Positions 9,203-17,158 of a DNA stretch of 64,000 nucleotides are shown here, in pieces. The first letter of the stretch is position 1, and every line of letters starts with the position of its first letter. The notes beneath the pieces are model-generated. The model had not been told where the DNA came from. It saw only the letters and a list, made by a program, of their open reading frames with translations, and ran no database searches. Source of the stretch: Bryobacterales bacterium (lineage in GTDB: Bacteria; Acidobacteriota; Terriglobia; Bryobacterales; Bryobacteraceae); contig PMUP01000050.1 in NCBI GenBank assembly GCA_003166865.1, positions 28,283-92,282 on the forward strand, in the 5' to 3' direction. The position numbers and the translations under genes were made by a program.

Positions 9203-9640
9203 ATGGTCAACGAACTCCAGGCCGTGGTCGATGAGCTGGGCGGCGCGCCTGCTCTCGGCCGCTCCCTTGAAACTGCCACCGATCTCCGGACAGCCATTCG
9301 CGAGGGTTTCCCTCAATCCGTCGTGGAGGAAGTGATGCATGCCGCCGGACTCACCCTCAAGGAACTGGCCAGCACTCTCGATCTCTCCGCGCGCAGCTTG
9401 CAGCGGCGGCGCCGCGAAGGGCGGTTGGCGCGCTATGAATCGGATCGCCTCTACCGGCTGGCTCGCATTATCGCCCTCGCGAAACACTATTTCGGCGACG
9501 GCCCGAAGGCCACCCGCTGGCTCAGACGGCCGAACCGCGCGCTCGGCGGCAGCACTCCGCTCGAGTTGGTGGACACGGAACTCGGCGCGCGAACGGTGGA
9601 AAATGTCCTCGGCCGCATTGCCTACGGCGGAGTCAGTTGA
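9203..9640 (+). CDS. Xre/MbcA/ParS-type antitoxin of a RES toxin-antitoxin pair
   Basis: A 145-residue protein. The N-terminal half holds a helix-turn-helix (LTLKELASTLDLSARSLQRR), and the C-terminal DUF2384-like part has AKHYFGDGPKATRWLRRPN and GGSTPLELVDTELGARTVE. This toxin-binding domain neutralises RES toxins. The stop overlaps the toxin start by four bases (TTGA at 9637-9640), so the two are translationally coupled. The protein should bind the toxin and repress the operon at the palindrome just upstream. Function is assigned from family architecture and the coupled RES gene. Confidence 0.9.
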   Translation: MVNELQAVVDELGGAPALGRSLETATDLRTAIREGFPQSVVEEVMHAAGLTLKELASTLDLSARSLQRRRREGRLARYESDRLYRLARIIALAKHYFGDGPKATRWLRRPNRALGGSTPLELVDTELGARTVENVLGRIAYGGVS

Positions 9641-10101
9641 CGCGGGTCTTCCGCATCGTTCGTAAGCCCTATTCGAAAAAGCCGCTGGATGGAGAAGGCT
9701 CGTATCTTTTTGGCGGACGCTGGTCCAGCCCCGGCACTCGCCTGGCGTACACGGCCGAGCATCTCTCGCTGGCCATGATCGAATACTTCATCCATATCGA
9801 TCCCGACGATCCGCCGAGCGACCTGGCGGTGGTCACAGCGGAGATCCCAGACGGCGTTTCGCGAATTTCGATTTCCCCGAAACGGTTGCCATCCAACTGG
9901 CGCCAGAGTCCATCGCCACCTGAACTCGCCAACATCGGCGACCGGTTCGCCAGCAATGCCCGAGGGGCCATTCTCATCGTTCCGTCGGCTCTCGCTCCAA
10001 CGGAGTCGAACTGGCTCGTCAACCCTCGCCATCCGGATTTTTCAAAGATCCATCTGCGTTCCGTCGAGCCGTTCGACTACGACGCGCGATTTTTCAAATA
10101 G
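9637..10101 (+). CDS. RES-domain toxin
   Basis: A 154-residue protein starting at TTG 9637, overlapping the antitoxin stop. The family-defining residues can be picked out: Arg in YLFGGRWSSPG, Glu in YTAEHLSLAMIEY, and Ser in VPSALAPTESNWLVNP. RES toxins (for example MbcT, ParT, Res) degrade or ADP-ribosylate using NAD+, arresting growth when the antitoxin is lost. C-terminal HPDFSKIHLRS...FDYDARFF is the usual family ending, so the toxin looks complete and active. Which NAD+-dependent reaction it catalyses cannot be read from sequence. Confidence 0.9.
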   Translation: MTRVFRIVRKPYSKKPLDGEGSYLFGGRWSSPGTRLAYTAEHLSLAMIEYFIHIDPDDPPSDLAVVTAEIPDGVSRISISPKRLPSNWRQSPSPPELANIGDRFASNARGAILIVPSALAPTESNWLVNPRHPDFSKIHLRSVEPFDYDARFFK

Positions 10102-10116
10102 CGCGCACAGCGCCAG

Positions 10117-10863
10117 CTAGAGCTGAATCCTCGAAAACAGAACACTGCCCAGCCCCACCAGCGCCGCGGCGATGATCGAAAGTACCGCCAGGTCGAGCGG
10201 CAGTCCGAAGTGCGCCACTCCAATCAGCGCGCTGCGAAGACCATCCACGCCGTACGACAGCGGGTCGATGGTGGCAATTATGTTGAGCACCTTGGGCAAA
10301 TTGGTCAACGGGAACAAGGCGCCGGAGAGAAAAAAGATCGGCATGACCAAAAAGTTCATGATCAACTGGAAGCCCTGAAAATCTGACAGAACCGAGGCGA
10401 TTGCGGTCCCTAGGGCCGTAAACATGATCGACACCAGCACCATCACCAGAATTGCTTCCGGGAGCGCGTGAAAATTGGTTACGCGAAAACCGGCGATCAG
10501 ACAGATGACGATCACGATCAGGCCCTGGATCATGGCCACCGTGGCGCCGCCCAAGGTGCGGCCGATCATTACTAAAATCCTTGGCACGGGCGCCACCAGC
10601 GTCTCCTTCAAAAAACCGAACTGCCGATCCCAAATCAGTTCGATGCCCGAGAATACTGCGGTGAACAGAATGGTCATGGCGATCACCCCCGGCGCCAGGA
10701 ACTGAATGTAGTTTCCCTGGCCGGCGCGCTGGAAAATCGGTCCAAATCCAAAACCTAAAGCGACTAAGAACAAGAGCGGCTGGCCCAGCGACGCAATGAT
10801 GCGCGGCTTGGAACGCAGATAGCGCTTCAATTGCCGCAGCCAGAGAATGTAGATCGCACTCAT
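10117..10863 (-). CDS. ABC-2 type transporter permease
   Basis: A 248-residue inner-membrane protein with six predicted helices and the ABC-2 signature region around LGGATVAMIQGLIVIVICLIAGF. PLSYGVDGLRS before the last helix is characteristic of DrrB/NodJ-type permeases. It starts four bases inside the end of the ATPase gene (ATGA overlap, 10860-10863), so it is the third gene of the marR-ATPase-permease operon. The pair forms an exporter, likely for drugs, antibiotics or lipid-like compounds. One permease of this size works as a homodimer with two ATPase chains. Confidence 0.92.
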   Translation of the reverse strand: MSAIYILWLRQLKRYLRSKPRIIASLGQPLLFLVALGFGFGPIFQRAGQGNYIQFLAPGVIAMTILFTAVFSGIELIWDRQFGFLKETLVAPVPRILVMIGRTLGGATVAMIQGLIVIVICLIAGFRVTNFHALPEAILVMVLVSIMFTALGTAIASVLSDFQGFQLIMNFLVMPIFFLSGALFPLTNLPKVLNIIATIDPLSYGVDGLRSALIGVAHFGLPLDLAVLSIIAAALVGLGSVLFSRIQL

Positions 10864-11654
10864 GATCGCCCCCTTCGGAACATGCGAGCCATACTTCGCA
10901 TTTGATCCACTGAACTTGCGTCTTCGTCGCGAATCGTGGAACCGGTCAGCGCCAGGAATGCCTGCTCCAGTGTCTCGCCGCCGGTCTGCTCTTTCAACTG
11001 CTGCGCGGTTCCTTGGGCCACGATCTTTCCGTGGTCGATGATCGCGATCCGGTGCGCAACGCGTTCAGCCTCTTCCATGTAATGCGTCGTCATGAACACC
11101 GTAACGCGCTCGTCCTCATTCAATTTCTTGACGTGCGTCCAAAGCTGATTGCGGGTCTGCGGATCCAGGCCCAGCGTCGGTTCATCCAGGAACAGGATTT
11201 TCGGCGTGTGCAGCAGGCCGCGCGCGATTTCCAGACGCCGCTTCATTCCGCCGGAATATTGCTTGACCGGATCGTTGCGCCGATCCCATAGCTCGAACAG
11301 CTTCAGCAGCGATTCAATTCTCTCGCGGCGGATCTTGCGAGGCACCTTGTACAGCACGCCGTGAAAATCCATGTTTTCATAGGCAGTGAGCTCGTCGTCC
11401 AGGCTGGGGTCCTGGAACACGATGCCGAACCGTTTACGCGCTTCGTTGTGCTGCACGCTCGGATCCAGGCCGTCCAGCTCCACGGCTCCGCTGGTCGGTT
11501 TCAGAAGCGTCGTCAGGATCTTGATCGTGGTAGTTTTGCCAGCGCCATTGGGTCCCAGAAACGCGAAAATCTCCCCTTCGTCCACGTCAAAGGAGATGTC
11601 ACGCACGGCCTGAAAGTCGCCGTAATTCTTCACTAGATTGCTCACTCGGATCAT
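10860..11654 (-). CDS. ABC transporter ATP-binding protein, DrrA-type
   Basis: A 264-residue cytoplasmic ATPase. Walker A is GPNGAGKTT (about 34-42), the Q-loop is FGIVFQDPSLDDEL, the signature is QYSGGMKRRLEIARGLLH, and Walker B is ILFLDEPTLGLDPQTR, with a switch His in MTTHYMEEAE. The C-terminal extension after GTAQQLKEQTGGETLEQAFLALTG is typical of daunorubicin-resistance-type ATPases. Four-base overlaps join it to marR upstream and to the permease downstream. It powers export by the neighbouring ABC-2 permease. Confidence 0.95.
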   Translation of the reverse strand: MIRVSNLVKNYGDFQAVRDISFDVDEGEIFAFLGPNGAGKTTTIKILTTLLKPTSGAVELDGLDPSVQHNEARKRFGIVFQDPSLDDELTAYENMDFHGVLYKVPRKIRRERIESLLKLFELWDRRNDPVKQYSGGMKRRLEIARGLLHTPKILFLDEPTLGLDPQTRNQLWTHVKKLNEDERVTVFMTTHYMEEAERVAHRIAIIDHGKIVAQGTAQQLKEQTGGETLEQAFLALTGSTIRDEDASSVDQMRSMARMFRRGRS

Positions 11655-12256
11655 TCACTCGCTCCTCTCGAAATGCGCAACGCGGAACCAGCCTGAGCTC
11701 GTCTGCGGCCCGCGTCCGGCGTCGCCCCCTCGGCGATTTTGGCCATCATGCTCAGGAAAGTCTCGCGCTCGTTCGGACTCAACGGCTCCAGCCAGCTTAG
11801 CGCCATGGCTTGGTGTTTCGCCCGCAGCGCCGCGTGCAGCTTCTTGCCGGGCTCGCTCATTTCCACTTGCACGATCCGCCGGTCTTCGTCGGACCGGACG
11901 CGCATCACCAGCCCTTTGTGAACCAGCCGGTCGATGGTGTGAGTGGCGGTGCTAAGCGGAATTCCCAAGGATCCCGCAAAATCACTCATAATGCTGCGTC
12001 CGCTCGAGCGCAGCAGAATCAGCGCTCGAATCTCTTCGCGCGACAATTCCAAACTTTGCTCCTCGGCGGGCTGGCGCGGAAGCATCAGGCGCCGAACCAA
12101 CGCGTCCAGGTAGCCCAGCAATTCGCCCGATTGCCGCTCGATGCTGGAAGCCGCCTTCGGCGACCGGCTGGAACCCGCCTTCGGCGGCCGGCTGGAACCC
12201 GCCTTCGGCGGCCGGGACTCCCGGCGATTTGTACTTCGTTTCTGCAATAGTTGCAT
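11651..12256 (-). CDS. MarR-family transcriptional regulator
   Basis: A 201-residue regulator. The winged helix-turn-helix covers about residues 60-150: LSREEIRALILLRSSG, the recognition segment GIPLSTATHTIDRLVHKGLV and the wing RSDEDRRIVQVEMSE. It is longer than usual MarR proteins because residues about 14-38 consist of three near-identical eight-residue units (PPKAGSSR-like) encoded by a 24-bp tandem repeat. The start at 12256 lies next to a perfect 17-bp palindrome (12258-12274). It heads the operon with the ABC exporter and is divergent from an oxidoreductase gene. It probably represses both directions until a ligand binds. Confidence 0.92.
   Translation of the reverse strand: MQLLQKRSTNRRESRPPKAGSSRPPKAGSSRSPKAASSIERQSGELLGYLDALVRRLMLPRQPAEEQSLELSREEIRALILLRSSGRSIMSDFAGSLGIPLSTATHTIDRLVHKGLVMRVRSDEDRRIVQVEMSEPGKKLHAALRAKHQAMALSWLEPLSPNERETFLSMMAKIAEGATPDAGRRRAQAGSALRISRGASE
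12144..12215. repeat. Three 24-bp tandem repeats inside marR
   Basis: Units at 12144-12167, 12168-12191 and 12192-12215; the last two are identical and the first differs at two positions. The unit contains GCCTTCGGCGGCCGG on the plus strand. Because the unit is a multiple of three it only adds eight-residue blocks to the MarR N-terminus and does not break the frame. Copy number is likely to vary between strains. Confidence 0.9.
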
Positions 12257-12257
12257 T

Positions 12258-12274
12258 ATCGAAGAATCTTCGAT
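12258..12274. promoter_or_regulatory. 17-bp palindrome, probable MarR operator
   Basis: ATCGAAGA-A-TCTTCGAT is a perfect eight-base inverted repeat around one central base. It lies one base upstream of the marR start and 31 bases upstream of the divergent oxidoreductase start, in an intergenic gap of only 49 bp. Its size and symmetry suit a MarR dimer. Binding here would block both genes. Confidence 0.75.
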
Positions 12275-12305
12275 GCGATGTCAACACCCCGGACTGGGCG
12301 ACAAT

Positions 12306-13310
12306 ATGGGAATGCGCGCATGGTTCATGGATGCCTACGATGGCGTGGATCACCTCCGATTGGGCGAGACGCAAGATCCCGCGCCGGGGCCGAATCAAAT
12401 CTTGCTTGGCCTGCGATTCGCGGCGCTGAATCCGGCGGACGCTTTCCTGGCGCAAGCCATGTATCCGGCCAAACCCAAGTTGCCCCACATTCTGGGACGT
12501 GACGGCGCTGGCGAAGTGCTGGCCGTCGGTGCCGGCGTGACGAACCTCCGCCCCGGCGATACGGTGGGCATCCTCCGTTGCGATGTCGGCGTGGAAGTGT
12601 GGGGCACGCTGGCGGAAAAAGTCGTGGTGCCGGCCGAGTCCGTCGTTCGCCCGCCGCATGGCTGGTCGATCGAACAGACCGCCGCCGCTCCGCTGGTTTA
12701 TCTGACGGCCTGGCAGGCTCTCACCCAATGGAGCGATCCGCCGGCGCCCCTTGCCCCAGGCGCGGTGCTGCTCGTCACAGGCGCGTCCGGCGGCGTGGGC
12801 ACTGCTTCTGTCCAGCTCGGCAAATCCATGGGGTTGAAAGTGGTGGCCCTCTCGCGCAGCGCCGAGAAAGGCGCTCGATTGAAGGAGCTGGGAGCGGATT
12901 TCGTTTTCGACCCGGCGGACCCGAACCTGCGCAAGGCCGTGATGGCCGCCATCGCCCCGCAGAAAGTTGACATCGCCGTCGACAACGTCGGCGCGGCATT
13001 GTTCAACCAGGTGATCGCCATGCTTGGTCACGGCGGCCGGATCAGCGTGGTGGGAAGAAGCGGCGGCGAGGTGCCCGAGTTCAACACCGCGACGCTCTTC
13101 TTCCGGCGGAACCGGATCGGCGGCGTAGCGGTGTCCGACTTCACGGCGGAGACGGCGCAGGCAGCTTGGACGCTGATTACGGCGCGGCTGAACGCGGCCG
13201 GACAGAAGCCCGTGATCGACAAAATCTTCCCCTTTGAAGATGTTAAGCCCGCCTTCGCGCGGCTGGCTGAAGGACCGATGGGCAAAGTGCTGGTGCGCGT
13301 GGCTGGTTAG
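12306..13310 (+). CDS. Zinc-free NADPH:quinone oxidoreductase-like MDR protein
   Basis: A 334-residue medium-chain reductase beginning MGMRAWFMDAYDG; ATG 12306 and 12312 are both possible. The open frame extends upstream but only through the marR repeat, so an earlier start is rejected. HILGRDGAGEVLAVGAGV is in the GroES-like domain, and LLVTGASGGVGTASVQL is the Rossmann nucleotide motif; no structural zinc cysteines are seen. It ends MGKVLVRVAG as expected. Quinone or enone reduction is likely. Its divergent position across the palindrome from marR suggests joint induction with the ABC exporter, a common design for defence against reactive or toxic small molecules. Confidence 0.9.
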   Translation: MGMRAWFMDAYDGVDHLRLGETQDPAPGPNQILLGLRFAALNPADAFLAQAMYPAKPKLPHILGRDGAGEVLAVGAGVTNLRPGDTVGILRCDVGVEVWGTLAEKVVVPAESVVRPPHGWSIEQTAAAPLVYLTAWQALTQWSDPPAPLAPGAVLLVTGASGGVGTASVQLGKSMGLKVVALSRSAEKGARLKELGADFVFDPADPNLRKAVMAAIAPQKVDIAVDNVGAALFNQVIAMLGHGGRISVVGRSGGEVPEFNTATLFFRRNRIGGVAVSDFTAETAQAAWTLITARLNAAGQKPVIDKIFPFEDVKPAFARLAEGPMGKVLVRVAG

Positions 13311-13462
13311 CTATCGAAGTGCTCGAATGGTAGCTTTTCCGGCGTGCTACGATGAAAATCAGTCCAATTTGCTCGCGACTTCGCCTCGCGTCACGGCGTA
13401 CGCCAGCTCGCCTGTAACCGTGAATCACGCTGCCCAGATGCCCGCAGCAAGGAGCGTTCCAC

Positions 13463-13816
13463 ATGACCAATATCTACGTCGGAAATCTTTCCTATGAAAC
13501 ATCCCAGGAAGACCTGGAGGCGGCGTTCAAAGAATTCGGAGCCGTGGAAAAAGTCAACATCGTGCGCGATCGCGACACCGGCCAGCCCCGCGGCTTCGCC
13601 TTTGTCGAGATGACCAATCGCAATGAAGCATCCAGCGCCATCGCCGCGCTCAACGGCCGCAATCTGCACGGCCGGGACCTCAGCGTTAACGAAGCACGCC
13701 CGCGCGAGGAGCGCTCCGGCGGCCGGCCCGGCGGTGGTGGTGGTGGTGGTGGTGGCGGCCGCGGCGGATTCAAGAGTGGCGGCGGTGGTGGACGCGGCAA
13801 GGGCCCGCGCTGGTAA
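13463..13816 (+). CDS. RRM-domain RNA-binding protein, glycine-rich tail
   Basis: A 117-residue protein with a good ribosome binding site (AAGGAGCG before ATG 13463). One RNA recognition motif spans residues about 3-80, with RNP2 as IYVGNL and RNP1 as RGFAFVEM. A glycine-rich basic tail follows (runs of Gly encoded by GGT repeats near 13733-13755, then GRGKGPRW). Bacterial proteins of this kind bind single-stranded RNA and are often cold-induced. The long 5' leader (over 100 bp without genes) would fit post-transcriptional control, but that is inference. It stands alone. Confidence 0.93.
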   Translation: MTNIYVGNLSYETSQEDLEAAFKEFGAVEKVNIVRDRDTGQPRGFAFVEMTNRNEASSAIAALNGRNLHGRDLSVNEARPREERSGGRPGGGGGGGGGGRGGFKSGGGGGRGKGPRW

Positions 13817-13869
13817 CTATTCACCCGCTTCCTGCATCCTATTGCTGCGACTATCGAAGGCTTTTAACT

Positions 13870-14127
13870 TTGGTTCATAAACTCACAACCCGCTTGGGGC
13901 CGTATTGGCTCCTTCTGGAAGCGTCGGGCGAGTCCACCTGGCGCCTGCAACTGCTGGGCGATTCGCATCACGAGGCCGAAATCACGGCCGTCGGTGAAGA
14001 GGAAGCCAAGGACGCCGCCGTGGAAGCGACGGTCGCGCTGCTGAAGGAAGAGAATCCGGAATTTCGGGAGCCCGCCAAAGTGACTTGGAACCCGGCCTTC
14101 GTTTCCGACAACCGCCTGAACCTCTGA
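13870..14127 (+). CDS. Small hypothetical protein
   Basis: An 85-residue frame from TTG 13870. The composition is coding-like, with acidic helices (GEEEAKDAAVEATVALLKEENPEF) and a hydrophobic beta stretch (GPYWLLLEASGESTWRLQLL). No signal peptide, membrane segment or known motif is visible. No strong ribosome binding site precedes the TTG and no ATG is available in frame near the N-terminus. It lies between the RRM gene and a secreted-protein gene, same strand, without clear coupling. I do not recognise the family. Confidence 0.55.
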   Translation: MVHKLTTRLGPYWLLLEASGESTWRLQLLGDSHHEAEITAVGEEEAKDAAVEATVALLKEENPEFREPAKVTWNPAFVSDNRLNL

Positions 14128-14180
14128 CCATGATCCTCTGACAGTGATCCGGTATAATCACAGAAAACGCTGGAGGCGCC

Positions 14181-15299
14181 ATGCGAGTCCGCTGGGCTAC
14201 GGCCACACTGGCCGCGATTTTCGTATTATTCATTCTGCCCGCAACCGCCCACGGGCAGTGGCTGAAGTACCAAGCTCCGGGAATTCCGCGGACCGCCGAC
14301 GGTAAGCCCGACCTGGCGGCGCCCGCGCCCAAGATGCCGGATGGCAAGCCGGACCTGTCTGGAATCTGGCGGGCCGATCCCGGCGGATACAGTGTAAACG
14401 TTGCCTCCGACCTGAAAGCCGGCGACGTCCGGCCCTGGGCCGAGGCGCTCTACCAACAGCGCCAGGAAAACTTGAGCAAGGACTACCCGGGCATTCGATG
14501 CTTGCCGGGGATCGGTCCGGAAGTCAGCTTCGGGATGTATAAAATCCTGGAGACCCCCGGCGTCATCGGGTTTTTCAGCGAAACTGGCGACTTCCGCCAG
14601 ATCCTCACCGATGGCCGGCCGTTGCCTACGGATCCGCAACCTACATGGCAGGGCTACTCGGTCGGACATTGGGAAGGCGACACGCTGGTGGTCGAGAGCG
14701 CCGGATTCAACGACCAGACTTGGCTGGACTTTGAAGGCCACCCGCACTCACTGGAGTTGCGCGTCACAGAGCGCTACCGCCGCAAGGACTTCGGACACTT
14801 GGAACTGAAGATGACCTTCGACGATCCGAAAGCTTACGCGCGGCCTTGGACGATTTCGTTCAAGGCGGAGTTGGCGCCGGACACCGAGCTGCTCGAATAC
14901 GTCTGTAACGAGAACGAGCGGGACGTCCAGCACATCGTGGTTACCGAGGCAGATCGGAAGAAAAGTCGGACCAAGGTGACAGTGGCGCCGGAAATATTGG
15001 CGAAATACGCCGGTGTTTACGAAATGGTGGATCATGACGGCAGACCTGTCGACCGCCAGGGCAAGGTGGTCGAGCCGGGCGGCAAGTCGATGACGTTCAA
15101 CGTCAGCTTGGCTGAGGATCATTTGGTGATCGAGCTTTTCGAAGCCGGGAAGATTCCTTTGAAGACCGAGTCGGAGACCACTTTCTCCGCAGCAGGCCAG
15201 CCTGTCGAGTTCGTGAAGGACGCCCAGGGAGTGGTCACGCATCTCGTGATACACCAGGTGGAGGGCGATTTCCGAGCGATACGGAAGGGCGAGAAGTAG
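14181..15299 (+). CDS. Secreted protein of an Acidobacteria-rich paralogous family, C-terminal extension
   Basis: CTGGAGGCG before ATG 14181 supports the start. The 372-residue product has a signal peptide (to about residue 25) and the motif DGKPDLSGIW. The block GHWEGDTLVVESAGFNDQTW is shared in form with the products of 45979-46788 and 46840-48018. It is then followed by a stretch like those genes (RVTERYRRKD, ARPWTISF). After residue 270 it carries an extra region starting ILAKYAGVYEM that resembles DUF3471-type beta domains. The family is common in soil Acidobacteria but its activity is unknown to me. It is probably periplasmic. Confidence 0.8.
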   Translation: MRVRWATATLAAIFVLFILPATAHGQWLKYQAPGIPRTADGKPDLAAPAPKMPDGKPDLSGIWRADPGGYSVNVASDLKAGDVRPWAEALYQQRQENLSKDYPGIRCLPGIGPEVSFGMYKILETPGVIGFFSETGDFRQILTDGRPLPTDPQPTWQGYSVGHWEGDTLVVESAGFNDQTWLDFEGHPHSLELRVTERYRRKDFGHLELKMTFDDPKAYARPWTISFKAELAPDTELLEYVCNENERDVQHIVVTEADRKKSRTKVTVAPEILAKYAGVYEMVDHDGRPVDRQGKVVEPGGKSMTFNVSLAEDHLVIELFEAGKIPLKTESETTFSAAGQPVEFVKDAQGVVTHLVIHQVEGDFRAIRKGEK

Positions 15300-15303
15300 G
15301 AAG

Positions 15304-15323
15304 AAAGCGTCTATAGCTTTTTT
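15304..15323 (+). terminator. Weak hairpin with T-run after the secreted-protein gene
   Basis: AAAGC (15304-15308) and GCTTT (15316-15320) can pair around a seven-base loop and are followed by Ts. The stem is short, so this is only a possible terminator between two convergent genes. Confidence 0.3.
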
Positions 15324-17154
15324 ACTCGCAGCCGTTCAGCCCCTTCGTCAAACAAATGGATGACGACGGTGGGGGCGGGATCGGAATGCCCCGGTCGGTC
15401 ATTAGCTTGGTGAGCAGCGCCGCGGCATCCGGATGCGGAATGGCCGATTGCACGCCGACACGCACCAGGCCGCGCGCCCAATCGATCGGCATCCAGGTCT
15501 TTCCAAGCAGCGCGCCGTTGACGCTGTCGCGGCTTCCGCCGTCATGCGCGTTCAGGTCGGCCCCATGATCCACCAGCAGTTGGATCACTTCTAGCCGGCC
15601 TTTGTGCGCCGCGCCATGCAGCGCCGTCCGGCCTTCATCATCTGCGGCGCTTGGATCGATGCCCAGCTCCAGGCACATCTTCACCGCTTCCAGATTCTCC
15701 TCGGGCGACCACTCGTACGTCACGCCTTCCACCCAGCCAATGCCCGCCGCGACGGCCAGCGGCGTCACGTTGTGCGCGGTGAAGATTTTGGGATTCGCGC
15801 CATGATCGAGCAGCAGCTTCATCAGCGTGACATCACCCGATTGCGCCGCGCGCAGGAACGGTGTGGCGCCATCCTCGAACAGCCACTGCATCGTGAAGTT
15901 GGTGCGCGTCTCGGTGCTGTCGCCGGTGCACTTGTCGGGCTTCGATTCCACGCCGCAGATGCGCGAGTTCACGTTCGCGCCTTTGGCGATCAGCAGCTTG
16001 ATGAAATCCAGGTGGTCCATGTCCGGCGCGCGCACCGGATAGTCGCCGCCTTCGATATTGCGATTGTCGGTGGCCAGATAGAGAGGCGACCAGCCGCCGT
16101 TGTTCGCAGTGTTTGGATTCGCGCCGTGTTCCAGGAAATATTCCGCCAGCTTGTAATGGCGATTCTGCGTCGCCACCAGCAACGGCGTCCAGCCGTAGAA
16201 CGTTCGCTGATTCACGTCCGCGCCCGCTTGCACCAGGATACTGGCGCATTCCATGCAGTTTTCGCGCGCCGCGTAAACCAGCGGTGTCAGCCCGCCACCG
16301 TCCTTCTTGGCCGGGCGCCGGAAAAAGGACACGACTTCATCCTCGCCGTTCGGTTGAGTCGCTGGAGCCGCCTTTGCTGGCACCACCGCTCCACCCGCGG
16401 AAGCAACGATCGGTTCGTGCGTGGGGGCTGAAGTTTTCGGCGCAGCCTCACCCTTCGGCGCAGCCGCACCATCTGGTGGCGGCGGGGTGCCATCGAATCC
16501 CGGCCCTCTTTTGCCCAGCGCGCCAAAGCTCGAGCGTAGGCGCTGCGTCACAGTGTTGGCCAGGTTGTTGCGCGAGTTCCGGGTGTCGATATTGGTCGCC
16601 ACACCCACTGTGGCCCCATGCTCCACAAGCAGCTTCACCGCCTCTGGATGCACCTGCTCGGTGGCCCACATCAGCGCCGTGGTGCCGCGCAGCTTATCTT
16701 TCGCGTTGACGTCGGCGTGATGCTCCAGCAGCAGTCGGATTGCATCCAAATTGCCCGTGCGCGCCACCAGCATCAGCGGCGTTTCGCCCTCAGGTCCGAG
16801 TTGATTCGGGTCGCCGCCAGCCTTCAACAGCTTCTCGATCATCGGCGCGCTTCCACGCAGCGATGCCAGATACAGCGGCGTGGCGCCTTCGCGATTCGCC
16901 AGCTTGGTGTTCGCTCCCGCCGCGATGAGCATATCCGCCATTTCCAGATCGTCGCGGTACACCGCCCATTGGATGGCCGTCGCGCCGTCGGCTTGCAGCG
17001 CATTCACATCGGCTTTTTGCTCGATCAGAGTCCGCACCGTTGCCGCGTCACCATTCATGGCCGCGTCGGCGATCGGGCTGTTGCTCGTGGCGAAAGCGCT
17101 CAGACACAGCACCAGAGCTCCCGCGCACGTCGTTAGAATCCGCGCCGTGGCCAT
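15322..17154 (-). CDS. Exported ankyrin-repeat protein
   Basis: A 610-residue protein with a signal peptide (about residues 1-23) and two ankyrin blocks. The first (residues about 25-185) has repeats such as GATAIQWAVYRDDLEMADML and GETPLMLVARTGNLDAIRLL. A Pro/Ala-rich linker (about 220-285) follows, then six or more repeats (GLTPLVYAARENCMECASIL to GRTALHGAAHKGRLEVIQLL). The C-terminus carries CLTKGLNGC. It starts four bases after the stop of the DUF1552 gene, so it is the last gene of the DUF1592-DUF1552-ankyrin operon. Ankyrins bind proteins; here it may scaffold the exported partners. Confidence 0.92.
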   Translation of the reverse strand: MATARILTTCAGALVLCLSAFATSNSPIADAAMNGDAATVRTLIEQKADVNALQADGATAIQWAVYRDDLEMADMLIAAGANTKLANREGATPLYLASLRGSAPMIEKLLKAGGDPNQLGPEGETPLMLVARTGNLDAIRLLLEHHADVNAKDKLRGTTALMWATEQVHPEAVKLLVEHGATVGVATNIDTRNSRNNLANTVTQRLRSSFGALGKRGPGFDGTPPPPDGAAAPKGEAAPKTSAPTHEPIVASAGGAVVPAKAAPATQPNGEDEVVSFFRRPAKKDGGGLTPLVYAARENCMECASILVQAGADVNQRTFYGWTPLLVATQNRHYKLAEYFLEHGANPNTANNGGWSPLYLATDNRNIEGGDYPVRAPDMDHLDFIKLLIAKGANVNSRICGVESKPDKCTGDSTETRTNFTMQWLFEDGATPFLRAAQSGDVTLMKLLLDHGANPKIFTAHNVTPLAVAAGIGWVEGVTYEWSPEENLEAVKMCLELGIDPSAADDEGRTALHGAAHKGRLEVIQLLVDHGADLNAHDGGSRDSVNGALLGKTWMPIDWARGLVRVGVQSAIPHPDAAALLTKLMTDRGIPIPPPPSSSICLTKGLNGCE

Positions 17155-17158
17155 TGAG

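Noticed and set aside
12141-12305. Upstream extension of the quinone oxidoreductase
   Set aside because: It would be encoded by the marR tandem repeat on the other strand; family N-terminus begins at 12306/12312.
13733-13755. GGT microsatellite as a possible slippage error
   Set aside because: It encodes the normal glycine-rich tail of an RRM protein and keeps the frame to a natural end.
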